In this document: positions 33,476 through 46,000 of the stretch, piece by piece | How the letters are laid out: each line of letters begins with the position of its first letter | Position numbering within the stretch: position 1 is the first letter of the stretch | Assembly: GCA_038025085.1 (NCBI GenBank) | Contig: CM076145.1 | Location: 10,947,000-11,010,999 of the forward strand | DNA: 64,000 nucleotides | Reading direction: 5' to 3' | Source of the DNA: Tetragonia tetragonoides | Lineage: Eukaryota; Streptophyta; Magnoliopsida; Caryophyllales; Aizoaceae | Made by a program: the position numbers and the translations under genes | Notes under the pieces: generated by a model | The model's database searches: none | What the model was told of the DNA's origin: nothing | The model's input: the letters and a program-made list of their open reading frames with translations, nothing else

Positions 33476-33480
33476 CAACT
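33476..33480. repeat. Target-site duplication (right) of element 3
   Basis: CAACT followed by AAGCCTTCAACTC of the interrupted monomer. Confidence 0.9.
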
Positions 33481-34249
33481 AAGCCTTCAACTCAAGCTTT
33501 TGAATGCATTTACGCGTTTTAAAAGCTCATACGAAAAGGGTGAAAGAAATTGAGTTCTTTTGTGTTGTATATTAAGAAAAAGCTCGCAAATGCTTTGTTT
33601 AAATTCATTTGAGTGTGAAACTACACCAAGGATGTTTACAACTACAAACAGGCTTCAACTCAAGCTTTTGAATGCATTTACGCGTTTTAAAAGCTCATCC
33701 GAAAAGGGTGAAAGAGATTGAGTTATTTTGTGTTGTATATTAAGAGAAAGCACCCAAATGCTTTGTATGCATTCATTTGAAGAGAGAAACTACACCAAGT
33801 TTGTTTACAAGTACAAACAAGGTTTAACTCAAGCTTTTGAATGCATATACGCGTTTTAAAACCTCATACGACTAGGGTGAAAGAGATTGAGTTCTTTTGT
33901 GTTGTATATTAAGAGAAAGCACCCAAATGCTTTGTTTGCATTAATTTGAGTGAGAAACTACACAAAGGATGTTTACAAGTACAAACAAGCTTTATCTCAA
34001 CCTTTTGAATGCATTTACGCATTTTAACAGCTCTTACAACTAGGGTGAAAGAGATTGAGTTCTTTTGTGTTGTATATTAAGAGAAATCACACAAATGCTT
34101 TGTTTGCATTCACTTGAGTGAGAAACTACACCAAGAATGTTTACAAGTACAAACAAGCTTCAATTCAAGCTTTTGAAAGCATTTACGCGTTTTAAAACCT
34201 CATACGACTAGGGTGAACGAGATTGAGGTCTTTTGAGTTGTATATTAAG
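33481..34249 (+). repeat. 168-bp satellite array, plus orientation
   Basis: About 4.5 monomers continuing the block interrupted by element 3. The flank is paralogous to 39.56-39.9 kb and 50.95-51.2 kb. Confidence 0.93.
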
Positions 34250-35257
34250 AGAAATCACACAAATGCTTTGTTTGCATTCATTTGAGTGAGAAACTACACC
34301 AAGAATGATTACAAGTACAAACAAGCTTCAATTCAAGCTTTTGAAAGCATTTACGCGTTTTAAAACCTCATACGACTAGGGTGAAAGAGATTGAGGTCTT
34401 TTGTGTTGTATTTTAAGAGAACGCACCCAAATGCTTTGTTTGCATTCATTTGAGTGAGAAACTACACCAAGGATGTTTACAAGCACAAACAAGCTTTATC
34501 TCAACCTTTGGAATGCATTTACGCATTTTCACAGCTCTTACAACTAGGGTGAAAGAGATTGAGTTCTTTTGTGTTGTATATTAAGAGAAATCACACAAAT
34601 GCTTTGTTTGCATTCATTTGAGTCAGAAACTACACCAAGAATGTTTAAAAGTACAAACAAGCTTCAATTCAAGCTTTTGAAAGCATTTACGCCTTTTAAA
34701 ACCTCATACGACTAGGGTGAAAGAGATTGAGGTCTTTTGTGTTGTATATTAAGAGAAATCACACAAATGCTTTGTTTGCATTCATTTGAGTGAGAAACTA
34801 CACCAAGAATGATTACAAGTACAAACAAGCTTCAATTCAAGCTTTTGAAAGCATTTACGCGTTTTAAAACCTCATACGACTAGGGTGAAAGAGATTGAGG
34901 TCTTTTGTGTTGTATTTTAAGAGAACGCACCCAAATGCTTTGTTTGCATTCATTTGAGTGAGAAACTACACCAAGGATGTTTACAAGCACAAACAAGCTT
35001 TATCTCAACCTTTGGAATGCATTTACGCATTTTCACAGCTCTTACAATTAGGGTGAAAGAGATTGAGTTCTTTTGTGTTGTATATTAAGAGAAATCACAC
35101 AAATGCTTTGTTTGCATTCATTTGAGTCAGAAACTACACCAAGAATGTTTACAAGTACAAACAAGCTTCAATTCAAGCTTTTGAAAGCATTTACGCGTTT
35201 TAAAACCTCATACGACTAGGGTGAAAGAGATTGAGGTCTTTTGTGTTGTATATTAAG
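34250..35257 (+). repeat. Higher-order repeat: two 504-bp trimers
   Basis: Diagnostic variants recur 504 bp apart (3 x 168): GAATGATTACAAG at 34303 and 34807, and TTTTAAGAGAACGC at 34411 and 34915. The two trimers are almost identical, so the duplication is young. Confidence 0.9.
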
Positions 35258-35591
35258 AGAAATCACACAAATGCTTTGTTTGCATTCATTTGAGTGAGAA
35301 ACTACACCAAGAATGTTTACAAGTACAAACAAGCTTCAATTCAAGCTTTTGAAAGCATTTACGCGTTTTAAAACCTCATACGACTAGGGTGAAAGAGATT
35401 GAGGTCTTTTGAGTTGTATATTAAGAGAAAGCACCCAAATGCTTTGTTTGCATTCATTTGAGTGAGAAACTACACCAAGGATGTTTACAAGCACAAACAA
35501 GCTTTAACTCCAGGTTTTGAATACATATACGCGTTTTAAAACCTCATACGACTAGGGTGAAAGAGATTGAGTTCTTTTGTGTTGTATATTC
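35258..35591 (+). repeat. 168-bp satellite array, plus orientation
   Basis: Two monomers, ending in a switch where GTTGTATATTCAG is joined to minus-strand ACCTCAAATCTC. Confidence 0.9.
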
Positions 35592-37234
35592 AGACCTCAA
35601 ATCTCTTTCACCCTACTCGTATGAGCTGTTAAAACGCGTAAATGCATTCAAAAGCTTGAGTTGAAGCTTGTTTGTACTTGTAAACATCCTTGGTGTAGTT
35701 TGTCACTCCAATGAATGTAAACAAAGCTTTTGGGTGCTTTCCCTGAAAATACAACAGAAAAGAACTCTATCTCTTTCACCCTAGTCGTATGAGGTTTTAA
35801 AACGCGTATATGCATTCAAAAGCTTGAGTTAAACCTTGTTTGTACTTATAAACAAACTTGGTGTAGTTTCTCTCTTCAAATGAATGCATACAAAGCATTT
35901 AGGTGCTTTCTCTTAATATACAACACAAAATAACTCAAATCTCTTTCACCCTTTTCGTATGAGCTTTTAAAACGCGTAAATGCATTCGAAAGCTTGAGTT
36001 GAAGCCTGTTTGTAGTTGTAAACATCCTTGGTGTAGTTTCACACTCAAATGAATTTAAACATAGCATTTGCGAGCTTTTTCTTAATATACAACACAAAAA
36101 AACTCAATTTCTTTTCGCCTAGTCGTAAGAGCTGTTAAAACGCGTAAATGCATTCAAAAGCTTGAGTTGAAACTTGTTTTAAATTGTAAACATCCTTGGT
36201 TTAGTTTCTCACTCAAATTAATGCAAAGAAAGCATTTGGGTGCTTACTCTTAATATACAACACAAAAGACCTCAACTCTTTCACCCTAGTCGTAAGAGCT
36301 GTTAAAACGCGTAAATACATTCAAAATTTTGAGTTGAAGCTTGTTTATACTTGTAAACATCCTTGGTGTAGTTTCTCACTCAAATAAATTCAAACAAAGC
36401 ATTTGGGTGCTTTCTCTTAATATACAACAGAAAAGAACTCAATCTGTTTCACCCTAGTCTTATGAGGTTTTAAAACGCGTAAATGCTTTCAAAAGCTTGA
36501 GTTGAAGCTTGTTTGTACTTGTAAACATCCTTGGTGTAGTTTCTCCCTCAAATGAATGCAAATAAAGCATTTGGGTGCTTTCTCTTAATATACAACACAA
36601 AAGAACTCAATCTCTTTCACCCTAGATGTAAGAGCTGTTAAAACGCGTAAATGCATTCAAAAGGTGGAGTTAAAGCTTGTTTGTACTTGTAAACATCCTT
36701 GGTGTAGTTTCTCACTCAAATGAATGCAAACAAAGCATTTGGGTGCTTTCTCTTAATATACAACACAAAAGACCTCAATCTATTTCACCCTAGTCGTATG
36801 AGGATTTAAAACGCGTAAATGCTTTCAAAAGCTTGAGTTGAAGCTTGTTTGTACTTGTAAACATCCTTGGTGTAGTTTCTCCCTCAAATGAATGCAAACA
36901 AAGCATTTGCGTGCTTTCTCTTAATATACAACACAAAAGAACTCAATCTCTTTCACCCTAGATGTAAGAGCTGTTAAAACGCGTAAATGATTTCAAAAGG
37001 TGGAGTTAAAGCTTGTTTGTACTTGTAAACATCCTTGGTGTAGTTTCTCACTCAAATGAATGCAAACAAAGCATTTGGGTGCTTTCTCTTAATATACAAC
37101 ACAAAAGACCTCAATCTCTTTCACCCTAATCGTAAGAGCTGTTAAAATGCGTAAATACATTCAAAAGCTTGAGTTGAAGCTTTTTTGTACTTGTAAACAT
37201 CCTTGGTTAAGTTTCTCACTCAAATGAATGCAAA
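35592..37234 (-). repeat. 168-bp satellite array, minus orientation
   Basis: About 10 monomers. Ends in a short-spacer inverted repeat (37211-37266): CACTCAAATGAATGCA, then about 11 bases, then TGCATTCATTTGAGTG. Confidence 0.94.
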
Positions 37235-40200
37235 AGCTTTGTATGCATTCATTTGAGTGAGAAACTACACCAAGGATGTTTACAAGTACAAACAAGCTTC
37301 AACTCAAGCTTTTGACTGCATTTACGCGCTTTAAAAGCTCATATGACTAGGGTGAAAAACATTGAGTTCTTTTGTGTTGTATTTTAAGAGAAAGCACCCG
37401 AAAGCTTTGTTTGCATTCATTTGAGTGAGAAACTCAATCTCTTTTGTGTTTACAAGTACAAACAAGCTTCAACTCAAGCTTAAGAGAAAGCACCCAAATG
37501 CTTTGTTTGCATTCATTTGAGTGAGAAACTACATCAAGGATGTTTACAAGTACAAACAAGCTTTAACTCCACCTTTTGAATGCATTTACGCGTTTTAACA
37601 GCACTTACACATAGGGTGAAAGAGATTGAGTTCTTTTGTGTTGTATATTAAAAGAAAACACCCGAATGCTTTGTTTGCATTCATTTGAGTGAGAAACTAC
37701 ACCAAGGATGTTTACAAGTACAAACAAGCTTTAACTCCACCTTTTGAATGCATTTACGCGTTTTAACAGCTCTTACGTCTAGTGTGAAAGAGATTGAGTT
37801 CTTTTGTGTTGTATATTAAGAGAAATCACCCAAATGGTTTGTTTGCATTCATTTAAGTGAGAAACTACACCAAGGATATTTACAAGTACAAACAAGTGAA
37901 ACTCAAGCTTTTGAATGCATTTACGCGTTTTAACAGCTCTTACGATTAGGGTGAAAGAGATTGAGGTCTTTTGTGTTGTATATTAAGAGAAAGCAACCAA
38001 AAGCTTTGTTTGCATTCATTTCAGTGAGAAACTACACCAAGAATGTATACAAGTACAAACAAGCTTCAACTTAAGCTTTTGAATGCATTTACGCGTTTTA
38101 AAAGCTCATATGACTAGGGTGAAAAAGATTGAGTTCTTTTGTGTTGTATATTAAGGGAAAGCACCCAAATGCTTTGTTTGCATTCGTTTGAGTGAGAAAC
38201 TTAACCAAGGATGTTTACAAGTACAAACAAGTTTCAACTCAAGCTTTTGAATGCATTTACGCGTTTTAAAAGCTCATATGACTAGGGTGAAAATGATTGA
38301 GTTCTTTTGTGTTGTATTTTAAGAGAAAGCAACCAAAAGCTTTGTTTGCATTCATTTCAGTGAGAAACTACACCAAGAATGTATACAAGTACAAACAAGC
38401 TTCAACTTAAGCTTTTGAATGCATTTACGCGTTTAAAAGCTCATATGACTAGGGTGAAAAAGATTGAGTTCTTTTGTGTTGTATATTAAGAGAAAGCACC
38501 CAAATGCTTTGTTTGCATTCGTTTGAGTGAGAAACTTAACCAAGGATGTTTACAAGTACAAACAAGTTTTAACTCAAGCTTTTGAATGTATTTACGCGTT
38601 TCAACAGCTCTTACGATTAGGGTGAAAGAGATTGAGGACTTTTGTGTTGTATATTAAGAGAAAGCACCCAAATGCTTTGTTTGCATTCATTTGAGTGAGA
38701 AACTACATCAAGGATGTTTACAAGTACAAACAAGCTTTAACTCCACCTTTTGAATGCATTTACGCGTTTTAACAGCACTTACATCTAGGGTGAAAGAGAT
38801 TGAGTTCTTTTGTGTTGTATATTAAAAGAAAACACCCGAATGCTTTGTTTGCATTCATTGGAGTGAGAAACTACACCAAGGATGTTTACAAGTACAAACA
38901 AGCTTTAACTCCACCTTTTGAATGCATTTACGCGTTTTAACAGCTCTTACATGTAGGGTGAAAGAGATTGAGTTCTTTTGTGTTGTATATTAAGAGAAAG
39001 CACCTAAATGGTTTGTTTGCATTCATTTGAGTGAGAAACTACACCAAGGATGTTTACAAGTACAAACAAGCTTTATCTCAACCTTTTGAATGGATTTACG
39101 CGTTTTAACAGCTTTTACATCTAGGGTGAAAGAGATTGAGTTCTTTTGTGTTGTATATTAAGAAAAAGCACCCAAATGCTTTGTTTGCATTCATTTGAGT
39201 GAGAAACTACACCAAGGATGTTTACAAGTACAAACAAGCTTTAACTCCACCTTTTGAATGCATTTACGCGTTTTCAAAGCTCATATGACTAGGGTGAAAA
39301 AGATTGAGTTCTTTTGTGTTGTGTATTAAGAGAAAGCACCCAAATGCTTTGTTTGCATTCATTTGAGTGAGAAACTTAACCAAGGATGTTTACAAGTACA
39401 AACAAGCTTCAACTCAAGCTTTTGAATGTATTTACGCGTTTTAACAGCTCTTACGACTAGGCGAAAAGAGATTGAGTTCTTTTGTGTTGCATATTAAGAA
39501 AAAGCTCGCAAATGCTTTGTTTAAATTCATTTGAGTGTGAAATCACACCAAGGATGTTTACAACTAAGGCTTCACCTCAAGCTTTAGAATGCATTTACGC
39601 GTTTTAAAAGCTCATACGAAAAGGGTGACAGAGATTGAGTTCTTTTGTGTTGTATATCAAGAGAAAGGACCCAAATGCTTTGTATGGATTCAATTGAGAG
39701 AGAAACTATACCAAGGATGTTTACAAGTACAAACAAGCTTTAACTCCACCTTTTGAATGCATTTACGCGTTTTAACAGCTCTTACATCTAGGGTGAAAGA
39801 GATTGAGTTCTTTTGTGTTGTATATTAAGAGAAAGCACCTAAATGCTTTGTTTGCATTCATTTGAGTGAGAAACTACACCAAGGATGTTTACAAGTACAA
39901 ACAAGCTTTATCTCAACCTTTTGAATGCATTTACGCATTTTAACAGCTCTTACAACTAGGGTGAAAGAGATTGAGTTCTTTTGTGTTGTATATTAAGAGA
40001 ACTCACACAAATGCTTTGTTTGCATTCATTTGAGTGAGAAACTACACCATGAATGTTTACAAGTACAAACAAGCTTCAATTCAAGCTTTTGAAAGCATTT
40101 ACGCGTTTTAAAACCTCATACGAACTAGGGCGAAAGAGATTGAGGTCTTTTGTGTTGTATATTAAGAGAAATCACACAAATGCTTTGTTTGCATTCATTT

Positions 40201-40791
40201 GAGTGAGAAACTACACCAAGAATGTTTACAAGTACAAACAAGCTTCAATTCAAGCTTTTGAAAGCATTTACGCGTTTTAAAACCTCATACGACTAGGGTG
40301 AAAGAGATTGAGGTCTTTTGTGTTGTATATTAAGAGAAAGCACCCAAATGCTTTGTTTGCATTCATTTAAGTGAGAAACTACACCAAGGATGTTTACAAG
40401 TACAAACAAGCTTCAATTCAAGCTTTTGAAAGCATTTACGCGTTTTAAAACCTCATACGACTAGGGTGAAAGAGATTGAGGTCTTTTGTGTTGTATATTA
40501 AGAGAAAGCACCCAAATGCTTTGTTTGCATTCATTTGAGTGAGAAACTACACCAAGGATGTTTACAAGCACAAACAAGGTTTAACTCCACCTTTTGAATG
40601 CATTTACGCCTTTCAACAGCTCTTACAACTAGGGTGAAAGACATTGAATTGTTTTGTGTTGTATATTAAGAGAAATCACACAAATGCTTTGTTTGCATTC
40701 ATTTGAGTGAGAAACTACACCAAGGATGTTTACAAGTACAAACAAGCTTCAACTCAATCTTTTGAATGCATTTACGTGTTTTGAATGCATT
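37235..40791 (+). repeat. 168-bp satellite array, plus orientation
   Basis: About 21 monomers. A 2-monomer doubling is visible around 38044 and 38382 (GTATACAAGTAC variant). From about 38,895 onward it is the first copy of the 11-kb duplication. Holds an empty element 3 site at 39561-39565. Confidence 0.94.
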
Positions 40792-40849
40792 TATATTCGA
40801 GTTTTAGAAAAGGTCAAGAGCTGTTTTGAACTTAATGCTTGTTTGGTAT
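40792..40849. other. 58-bp non-satellite joint sequence, copy 1
   Basis: Starts TATATTCGAGTTTTAG and ends before AATATACAACAC; it separates plus from minus satellite. The same sequence recurs at 48315 and 51846. Origin unknown. Confidence 0.8.
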
Positions 40850-41704
40850 AAATATACAACACAAAAGACCTCAAATCTCTTTCACCCTACTCGTATGAGC
40901 TGTTAAAACGCGTAAATGCATTCAAAAGCTTGAGTTGAAGCTTGTTTGTACTTGTAAACATCCTTGGTGTAGTTTCTCACTCCAATGAACGCAAACAAAG
41001 CTTTTGGGTGCTTTCTCTGAAAATACAACAGAAAAGAACTCTATCTTTTTCACCCTAGTCGTATGAGGTTTTCAAACGCGTATATGCATTCAAAAGCTTG
41101 AGTAAAACCTTGTTTGTACTTGTAAACAAACTTGGTGTAGTTTCTCTCTTCAAATGAATGCATGCAAAGCATTTGGCTGCTTTCTCTTAATATACAACAC
41201 AAAATAACTCAATCTCTTTCACCCTAGTCGTAAGAGCTGTTAAAACGCGTAAATACATTCAAAATTTTGAGTTGAAGCTTCTTTGTACTTGTAAACATTC
41301 TTGGTGTAGTTTCTCACTCAAATGAATCCAAACAAAGCATTTGGGTGCTTTTTCTTAATATACAACACAAAAGAACTCAATCTCTTTCACCCTCGTTGTA
41401 AGAGCTGTTAAAATGCGTAAATGCATTCAAAACTCGTAAATGCATTCAAAAGATTGAGTTGAAGCTTGTTTGTACTTGTAAACATCCTTGGTGTAGTTTC
41501 TCACTCAAATGAATACAAACAAAGCATTCGGGTGCTTTCTCTTAATATACAACACAAAAGACCTCAATCTCTTTCACCCTAATCGTAAGAGCTGTTAAAA
41601 TGCGTAAATACATTCAAAAGCATGAGTTGAAGCTTTTTTGTACTTGGAAACATCCTTGGTTAAGTTTCTCACTCAAACGAATGCAAACAAAGCTTTTGGT
41701 TGCT
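40850..41704 (-). repeat. 168-bp satellite array, minus orientation
   Basis: About 5 monomers. Ends in an inverted-repeat turn at GGTTGCTTTGTATGCATTC. Recurs at 48373-49227 and 51904-52758. Confidence 0.93.
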
Positions 41705-42437
41705 TTGTATGCATTCATTTGAGTGAGAAACTACACCAAGGATGTTTACAAGTACAAACAAGCTTCAACTCAAGCTTTTGAATGCATTTACGCGTTTTAA
41801 AAGCTCATATGACTAGGGTGAAAAAGATTGAGTTCTTTTGTGTTCTATTTTAAGAGAAAGCACCCAAATGTTTTCTTTGCATTCATTGGAGTGAGAAACT
41901 ACACCAAGGATGTTTACAAGTTCAAACAAGCTTCAACTCAAAATTTTGAATGTATTTACGCGTTTTAAAAGCTCATATGACTAGGGTGAAAGAGATTGAG
42001 GTCTTTTGTGTTGTATATTAAGAGAAAGCACCCAAATACTTTGTTTGCATTCATTTGAGTGAGAAACTACACCAAGGATGTTTACAAGTACAAACAAGCT
42101 TTAACTCCACCTTTTGAATGCATTTACGCGTTTTAACAGCTCTTACATCTAGGGTGAAAGAGATTGAGGGCTTTTGTGTTGTATATTAAGAGAAATCACA
42201 CAAATGCTTTGTTTGCATTCATTTGAGTGAGAAACTACACCAAGAATGTTTACAAGTACAAACAAGCTTCAACTCAAGCTTTTGAATGCATTTACGCGTT
42301 TGAAAAGCTCATATGACTAGGGTGAAAGAGATTGAGTTCTTTTGTGTTTTATATTAAGAGAAAGCAACCAAATGCTTTGTTTGCATTCATTTCAGTGAGA
42401 AACTACCCGAAGAATGTTTACAAGTACAAACAAGCTT
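41705..42437 (+). repeat. 168-bp satellite array, plus orientation
   Basis: About 4.4 monomers between two turn points; ends at the perfect palindrome centred on 42438. Confidence 0.92.
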
Positions 42438-42451
42438 CAAGCTTGTTTGTA
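42425..42451. repeat. Palindromic turn point in the satellite
   Basis: TACAAACAAGCTT, one C (42438), then AAGCTTGTTTGTA: 13-bp perfect arms with a 1-base spacer. The arms extend, with a few mismatches, into whole inverted monomers on each side, so the strand could fold into a long hairpin. Confidence 0.9.
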
Positions 42452-43073
42452 GTTGTAAACATCCTTGGTGTAGTTTCTCACTCAAATGAATGCAAACAAA
42501 CCATTTGGGTGATTTCTCTTAATATACAACACAAAAGAACTCAATCTCTTTCACCCTAGTTGTAAGAGCTGTTAAAATGCGTAAATGCATTCAAAAGGTG
42601 GAGTTAAAGCTTGTTTGTGCTTGTAAACATCCTTGGTGTAGTTTCTCACTCAAATGAATGCAAACAAAGCATTTGGGTGCTTTCTCTTAATATACAACAC
42701 AAAAGAACTCAATCTCTTTCACCCTAGTTGTAAGAGCTGTTAAAATGCGTAAATGCATTCAAAAGGTGGAGTTGAAGCTTTTTTGTACTTGTAAACATCC
42801 TTGGTGTAGTTTCTCACTCAAATGAATGCAAACAAAGCATTTGGGTGCTTTCTCTTAATATACAACACTAAAGAACTCAATCTCTTTCACCCTAGTCGTA
42901 AGAGCTGTTAAAACGCGTAAATGCATTCAAAAGGTGGAGTTAAAGCTTGTTTGTACTTGTAAACATCCTTGGTTAGGTTTCTCACTCAAATGAATGCAAA
43001 CAAAGCATTTGGGTGCTTTCTCTTAATATACAACACAAAAGAATGCAATCTCTTTCACCCTAGTCGAATGAGG
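42439..43073 (-). repeat. 168-bp satellite array, minus orientation
   Basis: About 3.8 monomers. Carries the GGTTAGGTTTCTCAC variant at 42971 that recurs at 53905, an offset of 10,934 bp. Confidence 0.92.
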
Positions 43074-46000
43074 TTTTGAATGCATTTAAGCGTTTTAAAA
43101 GCTCATACGACAAGGGTGAAAGAGATTGAGTTCTTTTGTGTTGTATATTAAGAGAACGCAACCAAATGTTTTCTTTGCATTCATTTGAGTGAGAAACTAC
43201 ACCAAGGATGTTTACAAGTACAAACAAGTTTCAACTGAAGCTTTTTATTGCATTTAAGCATTTTAACAGCTCTTACGACTAGGGTGAAAGAGATTGGGTT
43301 CTTTTGTGTTGTATATTAAGAGAAAGCACACAAATGCTTTGTTTGCATTCATTTGAGTGAGAAACTACACCAAGAATGTTTACAAGTACAAACAAGCTTC
43401 AACTCAAGGATTTGAATGCATTTACGCGTTTTAAAAGCTCATATGACTAGGGTGAAAAAGATTGAGTTCTTTTGTGTTGTATTTTAAGAGAAAGCAACCA
43501 AAAGCTTTGTTTGCATTCATTTCAGTGAGAAACTACACCAAGAATGTTTACAAGTACAAACAAGCTTCAACTCAAGCTTTTGAATGTATTTACGCGTTTT
43601 AACAGGTCTTACGATTAGGGTGAAAGAGATTGAGGTCTTTTGTGTTGTATATTAAGAGAAAGCACCCAAATGCTTTGTTTGCATTCATTTGAGTGAGAAA
43701 CTACACCAAGGATGTTTACAAGTACAAACAAGCTTTAATTCCACCTTTTGAATGCATTTACGCGTTTTAACAGCTCTTACATCTAGGGTGAAAGAGATTG
43801 AGTTCTTTTGTGTTGTATATTAAGAGAAAGCACCCAAATGCTTTCTTTGCATTCATTTGAGAGAGAAACTACACCAAGGATGTTTACAAGTACAAAAAAG
43901 CTTTAACTCCACCTTTTGAATGCATTTACGCGTTTTAACGGCTCTTACATCTAGGGTGAAAGAGATTGAGTTCTTTTGTGTTGTATTTTCACAGAAAGCA
44001 CCCAAATGCTTTGTTTGCATTCATTGGAGTGAGAAACTACAACAAGGATGTTTACAAGTACAAACAAGCTTCAACTCAAGCTTTTGAATGTATTTACGCG
44101 CTTTAAAAGCTCAAATGACTAGGGTGAAAGAGATTGAGGTCTTTTGTGTTGTATATTAAGAGAAAGCACCCAAATGCTTTGTTTGCATTCATTTGAGTGA
44201 GAAACTACACCAAGGATGTTTACAAGTACAAACAAGCTTCAACTCAAGCTTTTGAATGCATATTACGCGTTTTAACAGCTCTTACTATTAGGGTGAAAGA
44301 GATTGAGGTCTTTTGTGTTGTATACTAAGAGAAAGCACCCAGATGCTTTGTTTGCATTCATTTAAGTGAGAAACTACACCAAGAATGTTTACAAGTACAA
44401 ACAAGCTTCAACTCAAGCTTTTGATAGCATTTACGCGTTTTAAAAGCTCATATGACTAGAGTGAAAAAGATTGAGTTCTTTTGTGTTGTATTTTAAGAGA
44501 AAGCAACCAAAAGCTTTGTTTGCATTCATTTCAGTGAGAAACTACACCAAGAATGTTTACAAGTACAAACAAGCTTCAACTCAAGCTTTTGAATGCATTT
44601 ACGCGTTTTAAAAGCTCAGATGACTAGGGTGAAAAAGATTGAGTTCTTTTGTGTTGTATATTAAGAGAAAGCACCCAAAAGCTTTGTTTGCTTTCATTTG
44701 AGTGAGAAACTTAACCAAGGATGTTTTCAAGTACAAACAACCTTCAACTCAAGCTTTTGAATGTATTTACACGTTTTAACAGCTCTTACAATTAGGCTGA
44801 AAGAGATTGAGGTCTTTTGTATTGTATATTAAGAGAAAGCGCCCAAATGCTTTGGTTGCATTCATTTGCGTGAGAAACTACACCAAGGATGTTTATAAGT
44901 ACAAACAAGCTTTAACTCCACCTTTTGAATGCATTTACGCGTTTTAACAGCTCTTACGACTTTTGTGAAAGAGATTGAGTTCTTTTGTGTTGTATTTTCA
45001 GAGAAAACACCCAAAAGCATTGTTTGCATTTATTGGAGTGAGAGACTACACCAAGGATGTTTACAAGTACAAACAAGCTTCAACTCATGCTTTTGAATGT
45101 ATTTACGCGTTTTAACACCTCATACGACTAGGGTGAAAGAGATTGAGGTCTTTTGTGTTGTATATTAAGAGAAAGCACCCAAATGCTTTGTTTGCATTCA
45201 ATTGAGTGAGAAACTACACCAAGGATGTTTACAAGCACAAACAAGCTTTAACTCCACCTTTTGAATGCATTTACGCATTTTAACAGCTCTTACAACTAGG
45301 GTGAAAGAGATTGAGTTTTTTTGTGTTGTATATTAAGAGAAATCACCCAAATGGTTTGTTTGCATTCATTTGAGTGAGAAACTACACCAAGGATGTTTAC
45401 AAGTACAAACAAGTTTAAACTCAAGCTTTTGAATGGATTTACGCGTTTTAACAGCTCTTACAACTAGGGTGTAAGAGATTGAGTTCTTTTGTGTTGTATA
45501 TTAAGAGAAATCACCCAAATGGTTTGTTTGCATTCATTTGAGTGAGAAACTACACCAAGGATGTTTACAAGTACAAGCAAGTTTCAACTGAAGCTTTTGA
45601 ATGCAATTACGCGTTTTAACAGCTCTTACGACTAGGCGAAAAGAGATTGAGTTATTTTGTGTTGTATATTAAGAAAAAGCTCGCAAATGCTTTGTTTACA
45701 TTCATTTGAGTGTGAAACTACCCCAACGATGTTTACAACTACAAACAAGCTTGAAGTCAAGCTTTTGAATGCATTTAAGCGTTTTAAAAGCTCATACGAC
45801 AAGGGTGAAAGAGATTGAGTTCTTTTGTGTTGTATATTAAGAGAAAGCACCCAAATGCTTTGTTTGCATTCATTTGAGTGAGAAACTACACCAAGGATGT
45901 TTACAAGTACAAACAAGCTTCAATTCAAGCTTGTGAAAGCATTTACGCGTTTTAAAACCTCATACGACTAGGGTGAAAGAGATTGAGGTCTTTTGTGTTG

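Noticed and set aside
34250..35257. CRISPR-like array of regular repeats
   Set aside because: Repeats are directly tandem at 168 bp with no unique spacers, and the retrotransposons show a plant genome.
45632..45916. Pairs of similar peptides as possible repeated secreted proteins
   Set aside because: They are the translation of the same pair of satellite subtypes; hydrophobic runs come from the AT-rich repeat.
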